DNA from: Chthoniobacteraceae bacterium
GTDB taxonomy: Bacteria; Verrucomicrobiota; Verrucomicrobiia; Chthoniobacterales; Chthoniobacteraceae
Assembly: GCA_947476255.1 (NCBI GenBank)
Contig: CANJPY010000036.1
Span: 1 to 47,340, forward strand
Reading direction: 5' to 3'
DNA length: 47,340 nucleotides
Below are positions 36,414 to 44,711 of the stretch, in pieces (the stretch's first letter is position 1; each line of letters begins with the position of its first letter). Position numbers and translations under genes: made by a program. Under the pieces are notes generated by a model. That model did no database searches. It saw nothing but the letters and a program-made list of their open reading frames with translations, and was not told where the DNA came from.

Positions 36414-37403
36414 TTATCTGAGCCAGCGTGCCATCTCCCTTGCGGCGTATGTGATGATGCCGTCGGCACCAGCGCGGCGAAACGCGGTCATGATTTCAAA
36501 GAGACAGGCTTTTTCGTCCAACCAGCCGTTGCTGGCCGCGGCCTTGAGCATCGCAAACTCACCGCTCACGTGGTAGGCAAAGGTGGGAACCTCGAAGCGT
36601 TGTTTCACTCTCTGGATGATATCAAGATATGGAAGGCCAGGCTTCACCATCACCATGTCCGCGCCTTCTTCCAAATCAAGCGCCACTTCCCGCAGCGCCT
36701 CATCCCCGTTGGCCGCATCCATTTGGTAGCCGCGCCGGTCTCCGGACCGCGGCGTGCTTTCCGCCACATCACGAAATGGACCGTAAAACGCCGAGGCGAA
36801 TTTAGCGGCATAACTAAGAATGGGGGTTTCCTGAAAGCCAGCGGAATCGAGGGCGTTGCGCATGGCGGCGATGCGGCCGTCCATCATGTCGGACGGAGCA
36901 ACGATGTCCGCCCCTGCGCGCGCGTGAGACACGGCGGTGCGGGCGAGCAAAGCCACGGAAGGATCATTGAGCACGTGGGCGTGCTCCCCCTCAAAGCGGG
37001 TGACACCGCAGTGTCCGTGGCTCATAAACTCGCACAAACAAACGTCGGTAATCACCAAGAGTGCAGGGATTTCTGCCTTAATAGCGCGCACCGCTTTTTG
37101 CACGATCCCGTCCTCGGAGTACGCCCCCGAGGCTTCCTCATCCTTGTGCGAGGGAATTCCAAAAAGAAGCACCGCCACAACGCCGTCTGCATGGGCTTCG
37201 CGCGCCTCTCGGACCAGAGCGGGAAGTGGAAGTTGAAAGACGCCCGGCATGCTGGCGACGGGGGCTGGTTCGGAAATTTTCTCACTCACAAACAGCGGGA
37301 GAATAAAATCGCCCGGATGGAGGTCCGTTTCGCGCACTAGAGCACGCAGGGCAGCAGACTTGCGCAGGCGGCGGGGGCGTTTGAGCAGGGGCAGGGCAGA
37401 CAT
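36414..37403 (-). CDS. hemB: delta-aminolevulinic acid dehydratase (porphobilinogen synthase)
   Basis: Condenses two 5-aminolevulinate molecules to porphobilinogen in haem and tetrapyrrole synthesis. The 329-residue protein has the catalytic lysines in YAAKFASAFYGPFRD and MVKPGLPYLDI, and the zinc-type cysteine cluster DVCLCEFMSHGHCG, so it is the Zn-dependent form. FSSAL-type gaps are absent; length is normal. It is the last gene of a four-gene minus-strand run, only 4 bp after the exported beta-rich protein, an unusual setting for a haem gene. Confidence 0.97.
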   Translation of the reverse strand: MSALPLLKRPRRLRKSAALRALVRETDLHPGDFILPLFVSEKISEPAPVASMPGVFQLPLPALVREAREAHADGVVAVLLFGIPSHKDEEASGAYSEDGIVQKAVRAIKAEIPALLVITDVCLCEFMSHGHCGVTRFEGEHAHVLNDPSVALLARTAVSHARAGADIVAPSDMMDGRIAAMRNALDSAGFQETPILSYAAKFASAFYGPFRDVAESTPRSGDRRGYQMDAANGDEALREVALDLEEGADMVMVKPGLPYLDIIQRVKQRFEVPTFAYHVSGEFAMLKAAASNGWLDEKACLFEIMTAFRRAGADGIITYAAREMARWLR

Positions 37404-37407
37404 AAAT

Positions 37408-38301
37408 TTAGAAACCTTCCGGCCGATCCGAAAGTTTGGATCGCTCAGGAGCGCTTTGTGCAGGGAGGTCTGTGTCCTTGACGCGGATACCTCCCACGAT
37501 CACAAGTTTTCCAGTGTCCGGCTGCCGCTGTAGCGAGGGCCGGCCGGCGCGCGGCGTTTTGGAGCGGTAAGTAGCCTGTCCAGAACGACCTGAGTCGACA
37601 TCGATTTGGGAAAGCATGTAGGTTTCGTCGTTCACAGCGTGGAAGACATAGAGATTGTTGTCCCGGTCGATTTGAGCCTGCGGGTGCATCGCGGATAAAA
37701 GCCTGCCAAGGAGGTAGGGAGGGAAGCGCCAGCCTCCTTCTTGGTCCTCGAGTTTGGCATACAGGAATATGCCTTCTTTGCGCTGGAGTTGGATCACAGA
37801 GAATACCCGCGTCCCGCCGGCTCCTGTTTTGCCCTCTGGAACGCCAACGGCGGTATTCCAAATCATTTTTCCTGGATCGACGGTGATATAGGCAGGGGCT
37901 GTGACGATGAGGTTGCGGCCTTGAGGGGGGATGATGCTCGCTTTGACCCTGTATTGCCCGGGGAGGCTCATGTCGTAGACTTCTGTCACATTGACACTTC
38001 GGGAGATGGTCTCGCCAGCTTTCATAAAAAGCGGGGGAAATACCGGGTTGTTCCTGCGCGGCGAGGGCGAGTCCCCGCGGACTGCGGATACTTGGATCTG
38101 GCACCAGGGCTCGCTTCCGGAATTTGCCCCCAGAGTGATATCGCGCCCGGCCATATTGGTGATACGCAGGATGGCCTGCGCGGGCTCATCCACCAAGAAG
38201 GTGTTCCGTTGGAACTGCAGCTCCACATTGATCTGCGCCTTTGCTGAATGCAGTAAAAATAGGCCCGTCAACAGGATGTATAAAACGGCTCGCAGGTTCA
38301 T
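37408..38301 (-). CDS. exported beta-rich protein of unknown function
   Basis: A 297-residue protein with a signal peptide (MNLRAVLYILLTGLFLLHSAKA). The first half reads as an Ig-like beta sandwich: LQFQRNTFLVDEPAQAILRI, ITLGANSGSEPWCQIQVSAV, ETISRSVNVTEVYDM and GQYRVKASIIPP. The second half has strands that could be part of a propeller: RVFSVIQLQRKEGIFLYAKL, NNLYVFHAVNDETYMLSQID and TGKLVIVGGIRVK. No family or catalytic motif is recognised. Its start overlaps the stop of the pseudokinase gene by 4 bp, and hemB follows after 4 bp, so it is surely co-transcribed with both. Confidence 0.75.
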   Translation of the reverse strand: MNLRAVLYILLTGLFLLHSAKAQINVELQFQRNTFLVDEPAQAILRITNMAGRDITLGANSGSEPWCQIQVSAVRGDSPSPRRNNPVFPPLFMKAGETISRSVNVTEVYDMSLPGQYRVKASIIPPQGRNLIVTAPAYITVDPGKMIWNTAVGVPEGKTGAGGTRVFSVIQLQRKEGIFLYAKLEDQEGGWRFPPYLLGRLLSAMHPQAQIDRDNNLYVFHAVNDETYMLSQIDVDSGRSGQATYRSKTPRAGRPSLQRQPDTGKLVIVGGIRVKDTDLPAQSAPERSKLSDRPEGF

Positions 38302-40439
38302 GGGCTGGGTTGGGTGGGAGGACTTGCCGTGCGGAAGCCTAAGTTCGGAGAGCGGGTGTCCGCGGAAATGGAGGAGACGGCATCGAGGGTAAGCAGAGTC
38401 GCATTGAAGTGGCCGCCTTTCACCACAATTTTGCCGTCCCGCCGGGTAGAGGTCCATTCCGACACATTTCCGGAGAGTCCTTTGACTCCAAAAACGCTGG
38501 CGTCGTTCATCGATAAAACGCCTCTGGGGCCGTTGGTTTCGCCCGCTTTTAAAACATACTCGGGCCTGCTCACATTGGTGCGCTCAGGTTCGGGTTCGTC
38601 GCCCCAGGGAAAAAGAAATCCCCGGGGGCCCCGGCCTGCCGCTTCCCATTGTTCTTCGGTTGGTAAAATCCGGCCAGCCCACTGGGCGAAAGCGTATGCA
38701 TCCCACCAGCTTACTTGAGTCACAGGTAGTTCCAGAAGGGGTTCGTTTTTGTTTTTCTCAGGCTTGAAATTTTCAGGGAACATTTCCTCCCATCCTTTCG
38801 GGAGATGCGAGTGGTGTGGTGGTTGTTCAGGATGATCGTAACGGCTTGCCTCCCGTGGGTGGGAGCGGGTCCATGCTATGAACTTTAAATAGTGCCGGTT
38901 GGTAACTTCTGTGGAGTCGATGGAAAAACTCTCGAGACTCACGCGCCGTCCGGTTCCCACCGGGTACTGGCCGTTTGGAATCAGCGCTTGGTCCGGTGTC
39001 ACCCATTCACGCTTGAAAAAGTCGGAAAATAAAACAGCGGCCCCGAGTGCGAGTCCCGCTAAGAAGAGCGCAACACGAAAAAAACTCCGCGAGGTTCGAG
39101 GCTGGCCACTCGCCTTGATTCGCGTTGGCCCAACGCTCGGTGAGTGCGGGGAAGCTTTTGGGGCGGGATTCGTGGAGGAGAGCAGTTCTTCCCAACTGGC
39201 GATCCGCTTCGGATGGCTCGGGCTGGTTCGTTCCAGCGTGAGCCGTAATTCCGAGGGTGCCTCGGGAGGAATGAGTTTCAAAAGACAGCTTCCCAAGAGT
39301 GCAATGTCTCTGCTGGCTTCAGTGGCTGGGTGCAGTCCTCCGAGTGCCATGTTTCGAAGCCTGACGCTGCCGTCTGCCTGTAATAAAAGATCCCCCAAAT
39401 GAAGAGGGGGGCTCGGAATTTTTGCCTCGCGCAAATGGAGAAGACATTCCGCGGTCGTCTGTGCAATTTTTACGAGCAGAAGTACCTCGAGGGGCTTGCC
39501 CTTGAGCAGGACATCTTCAAGGGATTCTCCGTCCGTGCGCTCGAGTGCATAATAAACACGCCCTTCGATTTCACCCGCTTCATAGACTGCAAGAAGCGAC
39601 GGATGCTGGATGCGTGCTTTGGCCCGCGCGTCAGCGAGAAAGGAGGCGGTTTGCTCGGAGTTGGCTGCGCTCTCAGGTTGCATGACTACCAGGTGGACCT
39701 TCCTGCCAAGAGAGGTGTGTATAGCTGCAAATTTCTGGGCAAAGGGAGTTTGGCCATCTTCGGAGAGAAGGTGGTATGGCCCCAGGGTTGCCCCCGGATA
39801 GAGAGCGGTGTAGGGCCGTTTTGCGGGGGCGCTGTTTTTGAGCGGGGCTTTCGGCGTGGGTTCGATGTATAATTCCTCGACCGTTTTCGTGGGAGGAAAG
39901 GACGGAGGGTTTGGTGGGCGAGGTGGGCGCGGCGCTTCTAGAGGCGGCGCTTCTAGAGTGGGGGCTGCGGAACTTGGTTGGGAGGATGTGGCAGGAGGAG
40001 AGGAAGGCGCTTTTGAGGGGGGGGAGGGGGTGGAGGGCGTCTTTGAGAGCGTGGTGGCTTCTTTGGGCGGCGTCGGACGTGAAGGACTCGAGGGCCGCGA
40101 TTCCTGAAGCGCCGAAAGAACAAGGTCGGGATTGACCGGAATCGGCAGCACGGGAGTACCCCGGACGGCATCCGCATAGGCCCGTAAATCGTGGCGGGTG
40201 AGAAACACTGTGAGGAGCGACGGCGTTTGTGCCTGAATTTCGTCCCGCACGGCAAATCCATCCACACCAGGGAGAAAAACCTCCGTAATGAGAACGTCAA
40301 CCCCTCCAAGAAGAACCGCATGCTCGATGGCCATGGTTCCGTCGGGCGCACAATACAACTCGACGCCCTGCATCGCGAGCAGTGTGGCTTGCAGGGCTGG
40401 GAGGAGATCGGCGACGGGATCAACGAGGAGCACTCTCAT
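38298..40439 (-). CDS. degenerate receiver / pseudokinase / SUMF1-like fusion protein
   Basis: A 713-residue mosaic. Residues 1-112 read as a response-regulator receiver, but the phosphorylatable Asp is Glu 53 (ITEVFLPGVDG) and the conserved Lys is Asn 103 (IPVNPD). A Pro/Ser-rich linker (113-208) follows. Residues 215-425 resemble a Ser/Thr kinase fold without catalysis: no Gly-rich loop, no VAIK Lys, no HRD, and DFG is replaced by NMA (363-365) within LHLGDLLLQADGSVRLRNMA. A TM helix (about 453-472) leads to an outer FGE/SUMF1-like domain (about 485-705) with SWWDAYAFAQWAGRILPTEEQWEAA (two blocks), LSGNVSEWTS and GGHFNATL...LGFR; no catalytic Cys pair is seen. All domains seem non-enzymatic, suggesting a signalling scaffold spanning the inner membrane. 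Overlaps both neighbours by 4 bp. Confidence 0.85.
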   Translation of the reverse strand: MRVLLVDPVADLLPALQATLLAMQGVELYCAPDGTMAIEHAVLLGGVDVLITEVFLPGVDGFAVRDEIQAQTPSLLTVFLTRHDLRAYADAVRGTPVLPIPVNPDLVLSALQESRPSSPSRPTPPKEATTLSKTPSTPSPPSKAPSSPPATSSQPSSAAPTLEAPPLEAPRPPRPPNPPSFPPTKTVEELYIEPTPKAPLKNSAPAKRPYTALYPGATLGPYHLLSEDGQTPFAQKFAAIHTSLGRKVHLVVMQPESAANSEQTASFLADARAKARIQHPSLLAVYEAGEIEGRVYYALERTDGESLEDVLLKGKPLEVLLLVKIAQTTAECLLHLREAKIPSPPLHLGDLLLQADGSVRLRNMALGGLHPATEASRDIALLGSCLLKLIPPEAPSELRLTLERTSPSHPKRIASWEELLSSTNPAPKASPHSPSVGPTRIKASGQPRTSRSFFRVALFLAGLALGAAVLFSDFFKREWVTPDQALIPNGQYPVGTGRRVSLESFSIDSTEVTNRHYLKFIAWTRSHPREASRYDHPEQPPHHSHLPKGWEEMFPENFKPEKNKNEPLLELPVTQVSWWDAYAFAQWAGRILPTEEQWEAAGRGPRGFLFPWGDEPEPERTNVSRPEYVLKAGETNGPRGVLSMNDASVFGVKGLSGNVSEWTSTRRDGKIVVKGGHFNATLLTLDAVSSISADTRSPNLGFRTASPPTQPSP

Positions 40440-41419
40440 GGTGCGGCGTCTCTAGAGAGGAGTCTCGCTGGCGGGTACTGCTGGCCCAGACGAGGCGGGT
40501 CTGCTTTGGCATCCAGAAGTTTATCCTTGTAGTAAACACTCGCCACGTACCCAAAATAGCGCCGCTCCTCATTGTTGGACCGGTTCTGCGCTTGATGATA
40601 GTCCACCTCGAGGGTTTCCACGGACTGGTCCCGCCAGTCTACGGGAGCTGAGGCCCACTTCCAGCGGATGGCGGCATTCGTACGCTCGAGGGTGCGCCCG
40701 TTAACTTGGTCGAAAAATTGGACTTGAACGGAGACGTCGCGGACCTCGATTTGGAGGGGACCTGCTCGCTGAACTGGAACTTCCAAAGTGAAAACACGGC
40801 GTTGGGGGGAACTTCCCGGCTGCTCTTTGGTAGTCAGTTTGGAAAACCGAAGCGGCGCGCCTTTGGTGCCGGCGAGAACGTCGCTGGAGCGGTCCTCCGT
40901 AGCTTTAGCCTGCAGTAAATTTAATTTCGCGTCAGCGGCCGAATAATAAATTCCGGCCGACAACCCGAATTGATGAATACGTTCCCAGAGTTTGAGCGCA
41001 CGTGCGGGCGCAGAGCATTTCTCGAGTTGCACTGCCACCTCTGCCAGCGCCGCCGCTTGTTGGGGAGCCTGGGCTTCCGCCTCTTCAAGCAGTCTGATCG
41101 CCGTGTCCGAATCCCCTTTCGCAGCGGCGGCCCGCGATTCTTCAACCAGTTCCTGCCAGCCTGCCCGAAGGGATGGGGCACCAAGGCGGGGTTGAATCAG
41201 AAGACTTTCGCCCGTTGAAAACTCTGGCTCCACGGTGTGCACAGGGCCGCCGATGGATTGTTTTTCACCGCCTTTGATACGGCTTGGCGCAATCGACAAA
41301 AGTGCAAGTTCCACTCCTGCAAACATGGCAAGCACACCCAGTGCGCAGGGCAAGGTGCGTCCCTGAGGCATTTGCAGCCATGGGGGGAGCTTTTGCTGAA
41401 TGACTCCGAAAGATTGCAT
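40436..41419 (-). CDS. membrane-anchored TPR-like protein
   Basis: A 327-residue protein with a single TM helix near the N-terminus (LPCALGVLAMFAGVELALLS, about 23-42) after a short cytoplasmic stretch. A helical TPR-like region (about 85-165: AAAKGDSDTAIRLLEEAEAQ, AAALAEVAVQLEKCSAPARA, LKLWERIHQFGLSAGIYYSA) is followed by a beta-rich C-terminal region (about 200-300, with RRVFTLEVPVQRAG and LQIEVRDVSVQVQFFDQ). No family is recognised. It is the first gene of the run leading to hemB and overlaps the next gene by 4 bp. Confidence 0.78.
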   Translation of the reverse strand: MQSFGVIQQKLPPWLQMPQGRTLPCALGVLAMFAGVELALLSIAPSRIKGGEKQSIGGPVHTVEPEFSTGESLLIQPRLGAPSLRAGWQELVEESRAAAAKGDSDTAIRLLEEAEAQAPQQAAALAEVAVQLEKCSAPARALKLWERIHQFGLSAGIYYSAADAKLNLLQAKATEDRSSDVLAGTKGAPLRFSKLTTKEQPGSSPQRRVFTLEVPVQRAGPLQIEVRDVSVQVQFFDQVNGRTLERTNAAIRWKWASAPVDWRDQSVETLEVDYHQAQNRSNNEERRYFGYVASVYYKDKLLDAKADPPRLGQQYPPARLLSRDAAP

Positions 41420-41822
41420 CTCGTTTTGTGCGGGTTCTTGCCTCGGTTTGGGCGGTTTCGTGCTCTTTTAATCCCCAAACTAGGCGTTTTGCCTTCAGAG
41501 AGGGAGAAGAATCAGCTTGCGCCTCTTTTGCCCTGCGGCGGCGGAATGCCGGTTGGTGGGGCTGCGTGAATGTTTTTTGATGGGCAACTCCAGGGTGTTT
41601 TCTTTCAAGCCCTGTGTCGGGAGTGGGAAAAAAGGGGAGGCGGCCATGAAAGTAAAGAAATACCTCATAGGGGCCTGAGTCGCCAGCTTTCAAGCGCCAT
41701 TACTTTGGTGGGCAGAAAAAATCTCCCAGCTCGAATGCTTCGCTTTACAGGATATTTTGATTTTGTGCCGTTAAAACATCGGCAGCAGGCTCGGAACCTG
41801 CTGCGGAACGGCATACCTTATC
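41420..41822. other. divergent regulatory region between the hemB run and the cyclase gene
   Basis: 403 bp between two divergently transcribed genes, so promoters for both should lie here, though none is clear by eye. It contains the hairpin at 41768-41811. A short plus-strand frame (41570-41833) has an ordinary shadow-like composition and is not called. Confidence 0.45.
41768..41811 (+). promoter_or_regulatory. hairpin just upstream of the cyclase start
   Basis: A perfect 8-bp stem, GCAGCAGG (41782-41789) and CCTGCTGC (41797-41804), with a 7-nt loop, nested in an outer CCGTT/AACGG pairing (41768-41772 and 41807-41811). There is no T tract, so it is not an intrinsic terminator. Its end is 11 bp before the cyclase ATG, where it could affect translation. 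Confidence 0.45.
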
Positions 41823-44648
41823 ATGAACTTTAAAAAGTTGATTCGAAAACTCAATTCGCACCTCAGGCAGGCGAGAAAGTATCGCACCCCTGTGATTGTG
41901 CTGATTGGGTTGGCCGTGGTCGGATTGTTTCGGATGCCGCAGGTTCGCGATTCTAACGCCCTTAAAAAGCTCGAAGGCCAGGCTATCGACCAAAGGTTTT
42001 TGATTCGTAACGAAACGGCTCCTTTAAAGCAGCACCCGCAAATCGAACTGGTGGGTATCACCACGCAGTCTCTCGATCAGGGCTTGCTCGCCCCCCTTTT
42101 GAAGGAAGCTCAGGATGCGGAAGAAGAGCGTATCTTGAAGGCGACTGGAGTAGCAGCGCCAACCGCGCCCGCACCTGAAGCTGCGAAGGCGGCTCCTGAG
42201 CCCGCACCTGAAGTTCCGAAGGCGGCCCCCGCACCTGCACCTGAAGCTCCGAAGGCGGCGCCCGCACCCGCACCTGAAGCTCCGAAGGCGGCGCCCGCAC
42301 CCGCACCTGAAGCTCCGAAGGCGGCACCCGCACCTGCACCTGAAGCTCCGAAGGCGGCACCTGCACCTGCACCTGCACCTGCACCTGCACCTGAAGCACC
42401 GAAGGCGAAAGAGCCCGGCTCTGCCTCGGCTGCGGAACCGATTCTTGGTTCTTTGGAGCTTTCCAAGGTGCCCCAAGCTCCGGACGCTCCTGCGGCCGCT
42501 GCTGCAGCGCCCGCCCCTACAGAGGCGCCGGTGACTAGGAACTACAGCGAGGCGATCAAGCTAATGGCAAAGGGCTCGTGGCCCTTCCCTCGGGCAGTGT
42601 ACTCTTACGCTCTGGAGCGGCTGTTTGAGCTTGGCGCCAAGACCGTGGCGATCGATATTTTGTACGTCTCCGACCGGAAGGATGACTCTGACCCCCGGAT
42701 TCTCGCGGCGATGGATCGCTTGGAGGCGATGCAACAGGCGTACGGCATTTCTGACGAACTTCTCGAGAAGTTGGAAACCGAGATGGACGAGAACTTCGAA
42801 ATTGCCCCGGCAATGATTCTTGCCCTGCAACGTCTTGAATCCGCTAAGGATAAGATGGGTGTGCCTCCCGCGCTTTTTGCCCGGATCAAGTCTTTGCTTG
42901 AGCGCGAAGGCAAGAAAATCCGCGAGGGGGACGAAGTGTTTGCAGAGACGCTGGAACGCCACAAGGGCAAGATCGTCCTGGCCTTCTCAAACAACAAAAC
43001 CTTGGACGATAACGGCAAGGAGACCATCCAGTTTTTGCGCCCCAATCCAACTTTGACCAAGGCTTTGGGAGAAGACGGCTTGGGTTACGCCTTCTTCCAA
43101 CCGGATGTGGATACGATCGTGCGCCGGGTGGATACCACGACTTCCCAGTTCAAGGAAAGTAACAAGGCGTTTCTCCAGACTGGGCCCGATGATTGGCTTA
43201 AGTTTTCGGCTCTCGCTGTATCGAAATTTGCGAATCGCAAAATCGAACCGCAGCATGAGATCATCAACTATCGCGGGGCGGCAGGAACGTTTGAAGTGTT
43301 GCCCATCGAGGAATTGTTCAGCGATCGACTCCTGAAGGAGGACCCTCGTTATCAGGGAGGGAATCGGTTCAAAGACAAACTGGTTTTTCTGGGACCGATT
43401 TCCGAAACCTTCCATGACGAGCACCACACCCCACTCGGGACCCAACCCGGGGTCGAGATTCACGCTCACTACGCCGGTTCACTCCTTGATAACATCCCAA
43501 TTCGGGAGTTTCCGAAAGAGCAGGAATTCTGGCTCGTGGTGGGTGCGGTAGTGATCGGGGCGCTGCTTCTTTTGATATTTGAAAGCCTTCCCAAGCGCCT
43601 GAGTTGCGCCCTGCTCGTGATTGGCGGGTTTGCCTATGGCTCTTACGTGCTCTTTACGGACCACCACCTGATGATGCCCATGGTCTCACCATTGATTGCC
43701 CTTGGCCTCGTGGGGGGCATCATCACAGCGTTTGACTTCGCCGTGGAACAGTTGGAGAAAGCGCATGTGCGTGGCGTTTTGGACAAATATGTTTCCAGCA
43801 ACGTGGCAAGCATGGTCATGAACCAGGGGGATTCCTTCGACCAGGCGTTGCGCGGGGAAAACAAGGCGGTGAGCGTTCTGTTCTCCGACATCCGCGGCTT
43901 CACGTCGCTCTCCGAGTCCCGCACTCCAGAGATGCTGGTGGCCCAGTTGAACGAGTATTTCATGCAAATGGTGGACCGTGTTCTCGGGCAGGGGGGGACG
44001 CTTCAGAAGTTCATTGGAGACGCCATCATGGCGGTCTGGGGAGACACGCATTCCATGGGCATCAATGTAGACTGTCTCGGTGCGGTGCGTGCCGCCTTGA
44101 AAATGCGGGATGCCTTGCACGAGTTGAACGTAGGCTGGGAGTCCAATCCAGACCGTGAGGAACTCCACATCGGCGTGGGGATCAACCACGGCCATGTGGT
44201 TGTCGGTGAGTTGGGGCATCCACAGCGTATGGAGTTTACGTGTCTTGGTGACGGCGTGAACCTCGCCGCCCGTCTGGAGAGCGCCACCAAGCAGTTCGGC
44301 GTTGATATTTTGGTGGCCTCGGAAGCTGAAAAACTCACCCGTGACCAGATTGTCTACCGACGGGTGGATCTGGCGGTTTTCAAGGGCAAAACACAGCCCA
44401 TTCAGGTGTTCACTCCTCTGGGTGAGGTGGGCATCGAGGTGCCGGCTTGGTTGGGCAAATATCATGCAGCGCTGGACCTGTTCCACGAACGCAAATTCAC
44501 GGAAGCGAAGACAGCTTTTGCCGCTGTGAATATGGAAATGGGGGGGGACGACTACCTCTGCAAAATGTACCAGAAACGCTGCGACCACTACCTGGAAGAA
44601 CCGCCTTCGGAAAACTGGGACGGTTCCTGGACGTTGACTGAAAAATAG
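41823..44648 (+). CDS. CHASE2-domain class III adenylate/guanylate cyclase
   Basis: A 941-residue membrane receptor cyclase. An N-terminal TM helix (about 23-37) leads into an extracytoplasmic CHASE2 sensor: IELVGITTQSLDQG near residue 75, then WPFPRAVYSYALERLFELGAKTVAIDI (in two blocks) near 253-280, and GVEIHAHYAGSLLDNIPI before three TM helices (about 560-640). Between the first two CHASE2 blocks lies an Ala/Pro-rich insertion (about 110-236). The C-terminal class III cyclase domain (about 675-860) has both metal aspartates (FSDIRGFTSL, GDAIMAVWG), the substrate Lys in QKFIGD, a Thr in FTCLGDGVN that favours ATP over GTP, and NLAARLES with the transition-state Asn and Arg. It should make cAMP in the cytoplasm in response to an envelope signal. 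Confidence 0.95.
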   Translation: MNFKKLIRKLNSHLRQARKYRTPVIVLIGLAVVGLFRMPQVRDSNALKKLEGQAIDQRFLIRNETAPLKQHPQIELVGITTQSLDQGLLAPLLKEAQDAEEERILKATGVAAPTAPAPEAAKAAPEPAPEVPKAAPAPAPEAPKAAPAPAPEAPKAAPAPAPEAPKAAPAPAPEAPKAAPAPAPAPAPAPEAPKAKEPGSASAAEPILGSLELSKVPQAPDAPAAAAAAPAPTEAPVTRNYSEAIKLMAKGSWPFPRAVYSYALERLFELGAKTVAIDILYVSDRKDDSDPRILAAMDRLEAMQQAYGISDELLEKLETEMDENFEIAPAMILALQRLESAKDKMGVPPALFARIKSLLEREGKKIREGDEVFAETLERHKGKIVLAFSNNKTLDDNGKETIQFLRPNPTLTKALGEDGLGYAFFQPDVDTIVRRVDTTTSQFKESNKAFLQTGPDDWLKFSALAVSKFANRKIEPQHEIINYRGAAGTFEVLPIEELFSDRLLKEDPRYQGGNRFKDKLVFLGPISETFHDEHHTPLGTQPGVEIHAHYAGSLLDNIPIREFPKEQEFWLVVGAVVIGALLLLIFESLPKRLSCALLVIGGFAYGSYVLFTDHHLMMPMVSPLIALGLVGGIITAFDFAVEQLEKAHVRGVLDKYVSSNVASMVMNQGDSFDQALRGENKAVSVLFSDIRGFTSLSESRTPEMLVAQLNEYFMQMVDRVLGQGGTLQKFIGDAIMAVWGDTHSMGINVDCLGAVRAALKMRDALHELNVGWESNPDREELHIGVGINHGHVVVGELGHPQRMEFTCLGDGVNLAARLESATKQFGVDILVASEAEKLTRDQIVYRRVDLAVFKGKTQPIQVFTPLGEVGIEVPAWLGKYHAALDLFHERKFTEAKTAFAAVNMEMGGDDYLCKMYQKRCDHYLEEPPSENWDGSWTLTEK
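42183..42398. repeat. 33-bp in-frame tandem repeat encoding an 11-residue Ala/Pro unit
   Basis: Within the cyclase gene, the unit PKAAPAPAPEA (33 bp) is repeated, with four exact peptide copies (residues 132-175) flanked by two variant copies, the last expanded by extra AP pairs. The DNA copies are nearly identical, so slippage or recombination could change the copy number while keeping the frame. Confidence 0.88.
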
Positions 44649-44711
44649 GGATCGCGGGCGCCTTCGGGATTTTAAGACAGAAGGTGGTGCCTCTTCCTAC
44701 CCCAGCATGAT

